Below the pieces are notes generated by a model. It saw nothing but the letters and a program-made list of their open reading frames with translations. It made no database searches and was not told where the DNA came from. Of a DNA stretch of 64,000 nt, positions 50,801-62,716 are shown piece after piece. Numbering within the stretch: the stretch's first letter is position 1; each line of letters begins with the position of its first letter. Source of the stretch: Pestalotiopsis fici W106-1 (taxonomy: Eukaryota; Ascomycota; Sordariomycetes; Amphisphaeriales; Sporocadaceae); contig NW_006917091.1 in the NCBI RefSeq assembly GCF_000516985.1, positions 4,485,022 to 4,549,021 on the forward strand, read 5' to 3'. The position numbers and the translations under genes were made by a program.

Positions 50801-52611
50801 GATAAAATATTCGAAAGCTGCCGGGCCTAGATATCCTATTTTATAGTATTATCGTATAGCTTCCCTAATTAATAATAGCCTTTTTATCTATATTATATAT
50901 TTTTTCCGGTAGGTGGCAAATAACGCTAAAGGTAATTTGTAAGGTTTATATTCGAGGACGTATTATCCGTATTGGTTTTGGAGTATATTAATTAAAAATT
51001 TATTTTTTTATATAATATTATAGGGTCGTTTTTGTTATTTTAATAATATCTTCGTTTTCGTAGTTAACGGAATAATACCAATATAGTTAGCAACCTAGGA
51101 TAATAGGCTATATTATTTAATAGTAATATTTTAAATCCGAGTTACATAATTATTATGCCGTACCCGTAAATAAGTAATTTCCGGTCGCCTAATTAAATAA
51201 AATCGTAATTAAAAGCTTATTTATAATTAATAAGCTTTATTTTTATATTTATAATTAAAATCGTTATCGTTAGATTTAGGATAACTAAATGGCGCAAAAG
51301 GTAATTTTTTGTAAATATTATAAAACTGCTTTATACGTTTGCTACCAATCGTCCGTCCTATTAATTTATATTAATCGGGAGCGATTTTTTTTTAGTTATT
51401 CGTAATATATTAGTTCGGTTAGTTTTAATCTTTTTTATATTATAAATTTGTTTTTATAAGTTAGGGTTTTTTTTAAAGGCTTTAATTATTTATGCTTATA
51501 TTTTATTTTTAGGGACGAAACCTAAATAGGCTTTTTTTAAAAATACGTAAAAATATAAATTAAAAGCGTAAAAAAGGTAATAAATAAGGTATTTAATATC
51601 CTTTTGCTTTTTATTATAAGTAATTCGTTTACCCCTTTTTTTACATAAATTAGCCGTATTTAATCGGGGAAGCATTTAATTTTTAACGGGGTAAGCGTCT
51701 TTATTTTATTTATTTTAGGGCTATTTTTTAGCTTTACTAACGTAAATTACGAAAGCGCTTTTCCTAATTTTTGGCCTAATCGGCTATTAAATACTTAAGC
51801 CTTTACGGAAATCATTATTTATTATCCGATATTCCAAATTCCTATTTAAAATGCTTTATTTTTTATAAATTTAATAAAAGGCGGCCTATTATAATATAAT
51901 TAAAATAATTATATTTAAAAAATTTATAGCCCAAACCGAATTATCCTATGCTTTAATTATTTGCTTTGCTTAGGCTTTCGCTATAACCATTTTTTATTTA
52001 TTAACCTAATTAACAGCTTCTTTTAATATTTTCGGAGGCTTAAAAGCTTTTAAATATTATTTCTTTGCTTCTCTTTTATTATTTATAGCTAATTTGCTAT
52101 AGCGAGCCTTTAAATTTTCGTATTATTTATGCAAAGGCTCGTTAATTAAGTAATACGTAAAAAAAAAATTTAAAGAAATCGTAATAATTATTTACTTCGT
52201 AATCTCTTTAATCGCCGTATATTGCTTAGCGTATATAGCCTCCCTTATTTTATAATAGTTATAATCGAGGTTAAACGATTTTTAACCTTTTTTAGTAAAA
52301 TCCGTTATCGTTTATTCCCCGTTCTCTTTATTTTGGATACTCGGATCGTCGCTTTCGTTTATAGCTTCGAAGGTCGCTGCCGCGGTCTTTATATATTTGG
52401 TTTTTTTTATATTCGGTTCGACTAGGGTTTTGATTAAAATCGTTTTATTCTTAAGGTAATTAGTTAGTCCGGTAATCTATGCCTGGATCTAGAACGTATA
52501 TTCCTAATTATTCTAGTCGGAGGTTATCTTTAACGATACCGTTAGGCCGATTCCGGCTTCCTTTATGGTTATCATTTTCGTAGCTTCGGCGGAGGCACTA
52601 AGACTCTTAAT

Positions 52612-52844
52612 TATTAATTAAAGTAGTGCTTTCCTATTAAAGTTTAAATTGGTTTAATATAGGTGTCAATTATATAATATATTAATCTATATTTTGCGCC
52701 TTTTAGTTTTGATAAAGTGTACGCTTATTTGGGTGGCCCCGGCTAATCCCCGGGAGGTCCCGTACATCTATCTGAACACTATGGGGTTGATCCGTGTGCT
52801 CAAGCACACCCCAGTGTATGGGAACCATAATCCACCATCTGACA
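52612..52844 (-). repeat. 5' LTR of Copia B
   Basis: 233 bp; on the minus strand it starts TGTCAGATGG, the least mutated LTR start of the four, and ends TTAATTAATA. The start half (52715-52844) retains CA and TG. Confidence 0.9.
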
Positions 52845-52849
52845 GATAC

Positions 52850-54291
52850 TAGATCTACCAAAATCATGATAACAAGTCAGTACCTAGATTGTATGTTCTG
52901 TGCCAATAAAGCCGACCTAATCTGTAGCTCCCCACCCATTCAATGTGGGCCTGCAAGATGATGGATAAACGTGACGAGTGGACAAGCCGTAATATCTCGC
53001 CGACCCAGCTTGCTTATCAGTGGTAGAGCGCCTCTTGGGATATTCGACCCTACTGCGACGCGTCGGCGCTTCAGGAACGATTGGACCAGCTGTCTTCAGT
53101 GGCGAAACAAACAAGACAGTAATGTTGGGTAAATGGAAGAAACCCCTTAACGACTCGAGCTCACCATAACATTTGTTCTCCAGGCTGGTCACTTTAATCA
53201 GGTCGTTGAGCTAATGGGAGCGACTTTAGTAGTGTGTAAGCTATATTCTCTTTCCCGTTCAAGTCGACAGGGTGCTATGGCCTAATGAAGCTGTGGCACT
53301 GACAAAGGCATTCCGTAGATCAGCGCCACTGTACGACTTTCACATGCTCATTTCAGTGGACCCAGTCTCCAAGCTGGCCTACCACTAACTAAGTGCCTGC
53401 TCTAGCGTGTGGTGCCCCTGTAAGAAGCGTCAGATCCAAAATCTATCTGTCCACTACATTTTAGGGTAGGCTCAAGTGTTACATACAATTCGCGATGTGC
53501 ATCTGCTCCCCAAGAAGGGCAATTGATCTCGTGCGCGTGTCCAAAGGGCAGTGCGAGATGACTACTACTGTCAAGCTTCACAAATCCCTTTCGAGTATAG
53601 ACATGTCATTGCCTTGCAAAAATGCAGCGTGCCGAGAATCCGTGGCACCTCCTCACTTGCTTCCTCGGAAAGAGCAAAAAACACAGTTGATCTTTCTCTT
53701 TCTCTGGCCTTGTAACCCCCTAAAAACCGTCTAGACCCAAACCTCCACTTCCCCCAAAGGACAAAGCAGAGAAAGAAAAAAAAAAAAATTAATCTTCGAG
53801 CTACCCCTGGATTTTGGTTGAACCCCCAAATTCTCCAAACCATTGGGTTGGTCCCTGAATGCAGATGCTCCAGGCAAGAGCCAGAAAGCCTCCGCCCCTC
53901 GTGCGGGCAATGACGTTGGTTTGGTTTCATGGAATTGCACTTTCGCTTTCCGCCCTCCATCTTTTCCCTTTCCCCTCAAATACTAAGTAAGAAGAACGAC
54001 TGGAATATATTTCCCATGTCCTATCGTTTCTTGTTCAACCGTTCTTTGACAAAATCGCTTGTTCCTGTATGCAGGTGAAATTGCGTAGCGCCTGACCCTT
54101 TTTTCCGCTAGCTGTTCTGTTGACTCGACTTACCGAAAACATTCAACCTTTTTTTTTTCTTCTCTCTCTTCTTCTTCGTAAATCAATACTTGGAGGAAAG
54201 GAGAGATAGAGGAAAATCCATTCGCTGCCCTTTTTAGAAGCCGGCGACGACACTGCACAGACACCGACCAGCCTTTCCCCCGTTTCAGACT
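52850..54291. other. Unique flank right of the island and kinase promoter
   Basis: Base composition returns to normal at once after the GATAC duplication. A possible SINE remnant lies near 52985-53080 (separate entry). From about 53990 the sequence becomes a C/T-rich promoter and leader, with a CT tract at 54148-54178, ahead of the kinase gene. No protein gene is recognised. Confidence 0.45.
52985..53080 (+). repeat. Possible tRNA-related SINE remnant
   Basis: Contains a D-arm-like segment TATCAGTGGTAGAGCGCC (about 53009-53026), resembling a polymerase III A box, and about 20 nt downstream ATTCGACCC, resembling part of a B box. No acceptor stem or anticodon arm can be folded, so this is not a tRNA gene. 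SINEs of fungal genomes often start this way. Ends, target duplication and copy number cannot be seen here. Confidence 0.35.
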
Positions 54292-55713
54292 ATGCCCATT
54301 TCCACGATGTCGCCTGGTAGTCACAATGGCGACACCAACGGCGTCGTGGGCCACGTCCGCTTCATCTCGCTCGAGTACGACGGCAACGACTCGGATGCTT
54401 CTGCCCTGCAGCTCGTCACGGAGCTGCGACCCGAGTGGAAGGAGCCCGGCTCCAAGATCGAGTTTGTGCGCTTCACCGAGGGCATCACCAACACCCTGCT
54501 CAAGGCCGTCAACAAGAAGGAGGGTCTGTCCAAGGAGGAGGTGGACAACGATGCCGTCCTGTTGCGCGCCTACGGCAATGGCACCCAGGTGCTGATCGAC
54601 CGACAACGAGAGACCGAGAACCACGAGCTGCTGATGCAGTACGGCCTAGCCCCCGCGCTGCTGGCCAGGTTCAAGAATGGCATGATGTATAGATATATCA
54701 GGGGCAAGGCGACGCTGCCCGAAGACCTCAGAAAGCCGTCCATTTACTTGGCCGTCGCCAAGCGCCTTGCAGAGTGGCACGCCAGAGTGCCTTGCTTGGC
54801 ACAGGTACCCGTCCACGCGAATGGAAATGGGACCCATGGTGCTACAAATGGGAATGGCGTGACCAAGCACTTTGTAGCAGAAGAGGTGGCCCCCGGCAAA
54901 CCTCCGCCAAATGTGTGGACAGTCATGCAGAAGTGGCTGCTGGCTTTGCCTACCGAGACCGAGGCTCAGCGCGAGAGGCAGAACAAGCTCCAGGAGGAGC
55001 TCAGGAGGATGATTACAGACTTGAGTCAAAGGCCTGGCTTGGGCAAGAATGGCGTAGGTTCACCCTCTCGCGACTTGACTGCTTAACTTTTCTTGGTTGC
55101 GATTTGTGCTCTGCGATTACACGTCAGACACTGCAACCAACCTTTATCATGACATGAAAGTTGTTCAGGGCTAATCAGAACACAGCTGGTCTTTGCTCAC
55201 TGCGATTTATTGAGCGGAAATGTTATAGTCGTCCCTAAGGGAGCAACAAACAAGCACGACACTGTCGAAACTGTTAATTTCATTGACTACGAGTATGCGA
55301 CCCCTTCGCCGGCTGCCTTTGACCTGGCCAATCACTTTGCCGAGTGGGGTGGCTTTGACTGCGACTTCTCCGTGCTCCCGACCCGTGCCCAGAGACTCGA
55401 ATTCATCAAAGCTTATATACACGCTTATTTCGAGCTTCTCCCTGCCGACGTGAAGCCGGCAGAGGTTGACGAGGAGAAGGAAGTCGCTAAGCTGTTCGAG
55501 GAGGTTGATGTGTTCAGAGGCCTCCCGGGGTTCTACTGGGGTATCTGGTCGCTCATCCAGGCGCAAATATCACAGATCGATTTCGACTATGCTAATTACG
55601 CAGAGATCCGTTTCGGCGAATACTGGGCTTGGCGAGACGAGGTCACTGGATCTCGCGCTTCAGAGGGCCGAGAGATGCCTTTGCGTGAGAGGAGATGGGC
55701 TCAGCCAGAGTAG
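54292..55713 (+). CDS. Ethanolamine kinase
   Basis: Cytosolic kinase of 429 residues that phosphorylates ethanolamine with ATP, the first step of the CDP-ethanolamine (Kennedy) branch of phosphatidylethanolamine synthesis. Two exons, 54292-55053 and 55186-55713, with a 132-nt intron (GTAGGT donor), in frame. The N-terminal lobe has RFTEGITNTLLKAV, the ATP-binding region of the family, then NDAVLLRAYGNGT and ENHELLMQYGLAPALLARF. The catalytic Brenner-type motif AHCDLLSGN (H259, D261, N266) and the metal-binding FIDYEYA (D288, E290) both lie in the second exon, with DLANHFAEW after. A short Asn/Gly/Thr insert near residue 180 is low complexity. The wording of these motifs fits ethanolamine kinase better than choline kinase, but dual activity cannot be excluded. 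Length is typical of fungal members. Confidence 0.92.
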
Positions 55714-57384
55714 AGCGACACCATGATTCACGTGCTTGTGAAAGATCAAGTACTAGGCGTGTAGTAATGGCTCGGGGATAATACTTCTCAACCCATGTTT
55801 AGCGTGTTTGTCATGTATGCGTGTGCCCAGAAAAGGGACTCCAGGTCGAAGTCGTTTGTTCAGCATAAAGGCAGATACCACTCAACGTGTGCCTTGGCGT
55901 TATTGCGATAGACTCAACGTAAAGCTTAATAATATCAAGATCCCCTGTGTTTGCGGGCTAGTCTACATATCGTATCTGTTGCGGTGCATATTGTTTTCTC
56001 AATATCAATAAAGCGTGAAGATGGCAATGTAATGCAATTAGAGAATACAGTACTACTATAAGCTAGCATAACATCCCCGTAGTCATCTAATGTTGAAATT
56101 GCAAACTAAAAATGCCTATACGATGCTGCTCTTGCACGCTACTTGTCTGCAGCCATACCCGGGTACTTCAAAGCTGTTCTAGATCAAATCTCTGCTTGCT
56201 ACGTTATAAACATACTAGACACATGTACTAAATATAAGAAGAAGAAGAAAGCATTCATGCTTCTCGCAAAAGTAGGGATAGATGAAAACCGAGGCAGTCT
56301 TCATTGGGCAGCCATGGAATAAAGTATAAAGTGATCCTGTTCTGGTCTACATCTCTGACAAACTGCTTTGGTGTCCATTTGTGTACAGGATAGAATCAGT
56401 CAAAGCCATCCATATCGCCATCGTTGGGTCAATGTTTTGCGCTCGCACTTTGAATTTGCCTCGACACATCATCACCTGGCTGTATAAACCTGCGTTTATA
56501 CTTCATGTCCGAGCCACGGCACTTTGGTGTCATGGTTGCTTCAGAAATGAGGACTTGCGAGGTCAAATAGATAGCGTGTCTGAAAAGGAAGATCTACAAC
56601 ACTTGATTTATATCATTGTATCAAATGTTGCATGCAGGCATAACTAGGTATTTTTCATCTTTCTGACAGCGACGTAACCACACCACACTCTGCTGCAAAC
56701 ACAAGAGATCATTCGCTGAAGAACATGCCTTTCTTAGTCTATTTGGATATCTGCCATTGCACTAATTCAGCCGGTATTATTGAGAGGGAGTGGGCATTGG
56801 TATGCCAGACAGCCGGGACCGCGGAATCAAGCAGTGCTCCCCATGACCCAACGATCGACTAGCAAGTTGAATGGAGACGAATGCATCTCCCACGAGTAAG
56901 ACAAGAGAAGACAGGAGAGCTTTGTCAGAAGTATCGTACTTATTTTCGGTGAGCAAAGCAGAATTTTACGAGAAAATTGAGACTCCAACAAGTATGGGCA
57001 AGACCAGTCCCCGCCACCAGCAGCAACAAAGTTTTCCTGGAATTGGTGATGACAGGCAAAACATATTACTCTCATATGCTTGAATCATTGGTATCATTCA
57101 AAGTCAAGCAAAGGTGTCTGCAGAGGCAGGGAGATCTCACTGGTTCAGCGGGTGACCAAGGTTCCCATACTCTGGTCGGAAAGCAATTTGCAGAGAGATC
57201 CTCTCAACACGCTCGATACTTTAAACCCAGTCCAACAAAGTCTTACTTACATAAGCGACTTGCAATCTACCACGAGCTTGCACTGACTGCAGGTTGAATA
57301 GCAATTGCAAAGAGCCTCGAGAGGTGGGAAAAAAGTCAGATGAACTACATAGACTGTATTTATGACCGAATTTGCCACAACCAG
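55714..57384. other. Intergenic region downstream of the kinase
   Basis: About 1.7 kb of AT-leaning sequence. It holds the 3' end of the kinase gene; possible polyadenylation-type AATAAA is at about 56006-56011. No further gene is recognised before the tRNA. Confidence 0.45.
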
Positions 57385-57481
57385 CCCTTGATAGCTCAGT
57401 TGGCAGAGCGATGGACTGTAATTGTCACAATTCCAATTCAGGAATATCCACAGGTCGCCGGTTCAAATCCGGCTCGAGGGA
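57385..57481 (+). tRNA. tRNA-Tyr (GTA) with intron
   Basis: The 97-nt gene folds as a tRNA. The acceptor stem CCCTTGA pairs with TCGAGGG (one G-T pair). The D arm is GCTC-AGTTGGCA-GAGC, the anticodon GTA is at 57418-57420, and the T arm GCCGGTTCAAATCCGGC is perfect. A 24-nt intron at 57422-57445 sits one base after the anticodon, the standard place for eukaryotic tRNA introns, and tRNA-Tyr genes commonly have one. One pair at the base of the anticodon stem is mismatched (A-C). A and B boxes are intact. Confidence 0.93.
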
Positions 57482-58162
57482 CATATAGCTGCCGAGTAAT
57501 GAGTCATTTAACTGATTGCATTACTCGACATTTTTGGCAAAATTTTCTCATATCTCTAATCTTGGGTGTCAGTCATATTTTACTGTTTGAACCACTTACA
57601 CATTGCATCTCCTTCTCGAGGTCGGCCACGAGTATGGTGGGTCTGAATTTTGCAACTTAGATACGAGGCAACTTTGGCGACCTACGCGGCAATTGATCGT
57701 ACGGACGTCGTTGTCCACACTAATAAAGAGCCAAGGTATCAAATCTCATGTGTAAATAGCAAGAGACACTTGTCAAGTGGAGATTTTTATAGAGACTTGA
57801 AAAATAAACAAAACTCTTGGGTACATTATACTGTTGAGAACATAAAGAGGCACAATAAAAAAAAAAAAAAAAAAAACTGGTGCGGAACAAGCTATACAGC
57901 CCCATTGCAGCCTCACTTGGAGCAGCTGGATAGCAGCAGCCTTGGCGACTAGAGTGGTGAAGCTTGGACATGTTGAAGGCATCATTTGAAGTAGGGACAT
58001 TGGCACACATGGTACTGGTACCGCCTTGTCTAGTTTGGCGCAACGAGCAGGTAGCCCAGCGTCTTCGCTTATTTCTATCCAGACTTGTCAGACTTGCGAG
58101 ACTCGTGCCATCGCAACGTCCAGCCGAGAGAGAGCATGTGGGGCCGTTCATAGAAAGGGAGG

Positions 58163-58195
<33 letters not shown>

Positions 58196-61100
58196 TAACG
58201 CGCTCATAAAAGTGTAACCAATAGGTCTGGTCAAAAGGTAAGCGATGGGCAGAAGGTGGAGGGGTTGGTAGTTCTGCAATGCTGCACGGCTTCTTGGCGA
58301 CGCGCAATCACTTCTTCTAGACCATGAGCCCACCTGGCAACCTAGAGTCCGAGAGGCCGACAGACAGCAAAGGTGCTTGGTTGGCTTTTGGGCAATTACA
58401 TGTCTTGATGCCCTTTTGTTTCATACATTGATGGCAAAGCCTGCCAATATATGTAGTATAGTCGTAGTAGAAGTGGCCAAGGTCTGTGCTTTCCGTTGCT
58501 GCCGCCGGCTTGGCTGCTTTGTTCTCATGGTGGCGATAACTTTATTGTAAGAAATGGTTGCGCGAGTCAGTCCAGTTCAGTTCACCCAGCAGCCTCCCAA
58601 GCAGTTGCATAGGGCTGAAATGCGAAAGTGAAATCTCCCGTAAGGTGATCTGCGGCCGTGGCTTGCGCCATTTCGCACAAATTCGCAAGCCTGCACCATA
58701 GAAAGAAAGTGGAAAAGGACCCTGCCGCCCAGCTGAAGATGGGGGGAAAACAAAGTCGGGGTGTGCCGTAGGTAGGGAGGTAGGGAGAGCAGCATCAGCA
58801 TCTCGTGCATTTTTGCAAGATATCGCGAAGAGTGGTAGCTAAGGTAGATGGGTAGGTAGCCAGCCAGCCGCGTGTGAAGGAATCGAATCACCATGGTTCT
58901 TTCTACATACTACTACTCTGCGCAGCGCAGGGACGGGACGAACAACGTTACAGGCGAGGCAAGGCAAGGCATTGTCGGCTCTTCATCATCTCAACGTGAG
59001 CGCACCCCAATATCAGGGCCCATTAAGACTCCAGGATCATGTTGCTTGCGGGCAGGGGTGGTGGTGGTCGGCAAGGTTTGTAAATGGTTCTAGCCGGACG
59101 TTATCGCTGCCTTGCCCGCCCACCCGCCGGTTAGCAGTCTCAACGGCTGCGCGCTATTAGTGGTGGACCATACATACAAACATGGGTTTGCAAGGTAGAC
59201 TGTAGATGGTGCGTGCTGACGACCGCCGCAGTCTCTGGTTGCGCGAGCGAGGGGTGCAGCAGCAATTGCTGCGTGTGGATAACCTCCTCCCCCTCGGCTC
59301 GCCTGTCTGCGAGAAGGGGAGAAGGGACGGACGGACCCTTTGGGTAATGGAGCCTCCTCCTCGGTCGCTCGCCTAGAACTTTGTCGGATGCACAAGAGAG
59401 AGACAGAGAGTTTAGGAGGGCAGGCTGACCTGACCCAGCTGCTCCAGCTGCAAAGACAAGACGTTGCGCACAGCGGCACGATCCTACCTACATTACATTA
59501 TCCAGACCACCGCGCCAGGGCTCCCTAGCCGAAGATATGAGTGAGGGGTTCAACCATGGCGAATGGGGTCGCAAGCTTTGACGGACGTCTGGTGAAGTGC
59601 AACGCGCCGATCACGATCAGGAAGCTCGCAATAGTCGTCTTTCCCACCCATCTAGACTCGACGAGCGAATGGGTCGCCAGTGGTCATGTCAGCTCAACTG
59701 TAGATCTTCGGGGCGCCTTTGCCGCAAAGGTTCTGGCGTCAGCCTGTTAAGTTTTTAAGATCCGGTACTTGTCGACGGTCTAGAGCATCTGGAAGATAGC
59801 TAGACTACTATTATATGCTACCACTCATCACTAGATGGATACTTGCACATAGCGAGCGGCGTCGCTGTTGCATGCCATTGTCTGGGGTTGAAAATTCAAC
59901 AATGTTGCCGGAGCCGTGGGTAAGGTACGGGTGTCCTGACCCAAGGATGTAGTTTTGAGTGTTGGCCATCTCACCTGATTATAGTTTGTGCAAGTAACTC
60001 GGCATCTGCATGTTGTTGATGAAGCGTACATACAGCTCTTGCAATCGGCAGGCTAACGAAGCACTCAGCGGGAAGCCGCCTCGAGTTGTCACGCCGCCCT
60101 GGCTCTGGGCGCGGCGGCTTGTACAACTCTATAAAAGCGGTGTCGTCGAGAAGCTGGGCTGCCGCAACGAGGTCGTACCAACCGGACATAAGCCCGGCCG
60201 TACGTAAGGCCCAAGGTTCAAGGACCCCCCAGACCGCCGGCCTGTGAGAGAGTCGGAGCGTATCCTGGGTCTGGGGTAGAGTGACATGAGCTTTCTTGTG
60301 TCTGACCCCAATCAGAGGCCAGCGCTCTCCCAATCTCTTGTCCGGCTCGCCCACTGACACTGCATGGCCACAGCTCACTGCAGCGCAAGTGCTGCTGGGC
60401 TGTCGTCTTGCCGCGTCGTGCTCACCCCAAAGACGGGCTAGCACCGAAGTTTCCATGTGGCTGATCACACCCCGTCGTCCTACATGGGGAATTCGCAACG
60501 TGAGATTTGTATGCGAGTGGCGCGTGTAATGTGTGTGTGTGTGCGTATGTGTGATCCCCATCATGGAGGCACAGGTAGGTTGAGGCCAAGATAGCTACCT
60601 TACCTTGGCCATCTACCTATCAGCAAAGTCCATCCTCACTTACCTAGGTACCATCCAACATTCCCCATCCTCGGGGAGGGGACGGAGCTGTGGTCTAGGT
60701 TATGCCTTGTGCTCCTTCCCTGCGAGCCGTAATAAAGATAAAAAAAAAAAAGACAAGGAGTCGGCTGCGACGAGATTCAGATATCCCAGAGAGCTGAGCG
60801 TGAGGTGGTCTCTTTTCCAAAGACCGACAAACAAAGCAAACCCCGAAGGTTTGTGCTGCTTGTCAAGCATGTACATTTGGTCAAGATATAGGTAATATAT
60901 CAAGAAGCTGATTTGCAGCAGCTGAAAACATGGGGGGTGCTACCTACCTACGTACTTCCTAGCTTGCCTCCCAGCAACCTAGCTGATTTTGAAGAAGTCT
61001 CGGAACTCTGAGAGGTGCATAGCTTGCCCATGCCTCAACAACAATACTTAATTAGGCGATGCCGCCCGGGAGTCCTGGACTATGCGACCTAATATGAAAT

Positions 61101-62716
61101 GAAATTTACAAGGCAGCAAGGCTACCTCGTGATTGTTAGTAGTTGTAGTCCGGTCTCTGGGTTGCGATGCTTCTGTTTTCAAGTTGCCATGTGCATTTCA
61201 GCTGATTGAGTAAAAGGGCGGAAACTCCGAATTACCATCATCAGGCTGCTTCCTTCTCCAACCAGTGACTGCAAAGTACCTTCCCCCCCCTACCTATAGG
61301 AACCAAGGTATGCAGTCGGGGGGTACCTATCCAGACCAGGCTCAAATTTTGTCACACATGGACGACGCCGGCTACTTGTTCGTCAGATCCACAGAAGAAC
61401 ATCGGCATTCAGCACCGAGGCACTCCGACCACGGGAGGAGCAATTGACTGATGACCATACGTGATCCTTGTCTGAGGCTGGGAAATGGATATGTAGGTAA
61501 TCTACCAACCGAGGAGTGTTAGGTATGTAGTGAGATCCAAGTACTTGAATATACGTAGGAGAAATGATATGATTAAAAGTATATACGACGGCCTGGTACC
61601 TATTGCCGTTGCCAGCCCCAAATGCCCCAGGTGCACACACCCCCATGTCACCTTTTCTTTCCTCTCCATTCAACTCCCCCAGCACACATACATGTGCAGA
61701 CCCTTGCAGCCATCATCGTCAATTCTCAAGGCAGGTAAGAACTCAACGGCAGGCATTGTTGATGTCTGGATAATACATTCGCATACATCTCAGTGATGCC
61801 CAGCAGCTTACCCGTGCATGTACATGGCTATATGCACTTGTGCTAGGTAGTTTTGGTGTATATGATTTAGGTACCATGTACTGCAATAATCAGTGCAAGT
61901 CCACCACCACCACATGCCGTACCTAGGCGAGCGACCACTAAATGCCCCACCTACCGGCTCTGCTGCTAGGTAGGTAATGTAAAAAAAAAAAAAAAGTAGG
62001 TATGGATGGAGTCAGGTTCAGGTACCTTTGCCCGTTGCGAGTTTTGACTTACGCCAATCAATTTTGACGTAGACGTCCAAGTCTCCAGGGTTTCTCTCAG
62101 CGCTTGTCCGTTGGGACTGGGTTAGGGAAAAGAGCGAGAGCGAGGGAAAGAGTAGCCAAAGGACTCAAGGAACAAGAGAGGGACAAAAAAAAAAAAATCA
62201 AGCAAGTTACCCTTCCCACACCCCCACTGAGAAAAAGGTCAGATGTTCTCGCGCTTCCCACACCTTGTTCAGTCAGATCTGCAGCCACATCTCTGTTGTT
62301 CCGATATGAGGCAGTGCGCGCGCTTCGATACCTGACCGCCTCACTATCTTTTTTCTACTACTACCTATTATCAATCTCCGTCTATCGTCTCACCTAGTTG
62401 CAGCTTACATATGGTGTCGATCATGCCTCCGAAGGAACCTCGCCGCAAGACCTATCGCAGTTGATGCATGCTATTGTCTATCTTTTCTCTGCTACTAGTC
62501 CATTTCAGTTTATCAACCAAAATACCCCCATTATTATTTCTCACATGTTATATGTGTAAATCTCAAGGTGGTGGAGCGACTTTGAAGGTAGAGAGCGAGT
62601 GAGTGCGCGAGGCACACACACACACACTCACACTCACACACACAAACAAGCTTTGGCCTGGCGCAGCCTGGCAAGCAGTGTGTGTGAGAGAGCCTGAGTG
62701 AGGCGGCGGGAAGAAT
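57482..62716. other. Long intergenic region with simple repeats and TACCTA motifs
   Basis: About 5.2 kb without a supportable protein gene. It holds A tracts (57859-57877 and 58168-58193), a GT run near 60530-60542, an A tract at 61980-61994, and a CA run at about 62614-62645 shortly before the next gene. Between about 58.76 and 62.03 kb the motif TAGGTA/TACCTA recurs very often. Open frames here, such as 59971-60564 (-), have no domain signature. Confidence 0.45.

Larger units (their letters stand above)
47582..52844 (-). mobile_element. Copia-type LTR retrotransposon B, same family as A, inverted
   Basis: Full-length element of 5263 bp with 233-bp LTRs and a perfect 5-bp duplication GATAC (47577-47581 and 52845-52849). 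It is in opposite orientation to A. On the minus strand the reverse transcriptase motif reads FFYVNNIIIAY at about 48848-48885, about the same distance from the 3' LTR as in A. Its length equals A without D to within one base. RIP is strand-biased: on the + strand TG is still frequent while CA is rare, so its damage is milder and asymmetric compared with A. No intact frame remains. Confidence 0.9.

Noticed and set aside
52222..52425. Rare open frame of 67 codons inside Copia B
   Set aside because: It is on the strand opposite to the element's coding direction, in degraded sequence, so chance is the simplest reading.
32373..52844. The AT-rich block as a centromere, mitochondrial insertion or lateral transfer
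   Set aside because: LTRs, target duplications, reverse transcriptase motifs and loss of CA/TG with CG kept explain the composition as RIP of transposons. No mitochondrial genes are seen.
53009..53060. tRNA gene in the right flank
   Set aside because: Only a D-arm-like box and a weak T-arm-like box are present; acceptor and anticodon stems cannot be formed.
58168..58193. Long A tract as the tail of a processed retrocopy
   Set aside because: The preceding sequence has no coding similarity that I recognise and no flanking duplication is visible.
59971..60564. Open frame of 197 codons (-) starting in a GT/CA repeat
   Set aside because: The start region is a simple repeat coding alternating Thr-His, and the rest has no recognisable domain.
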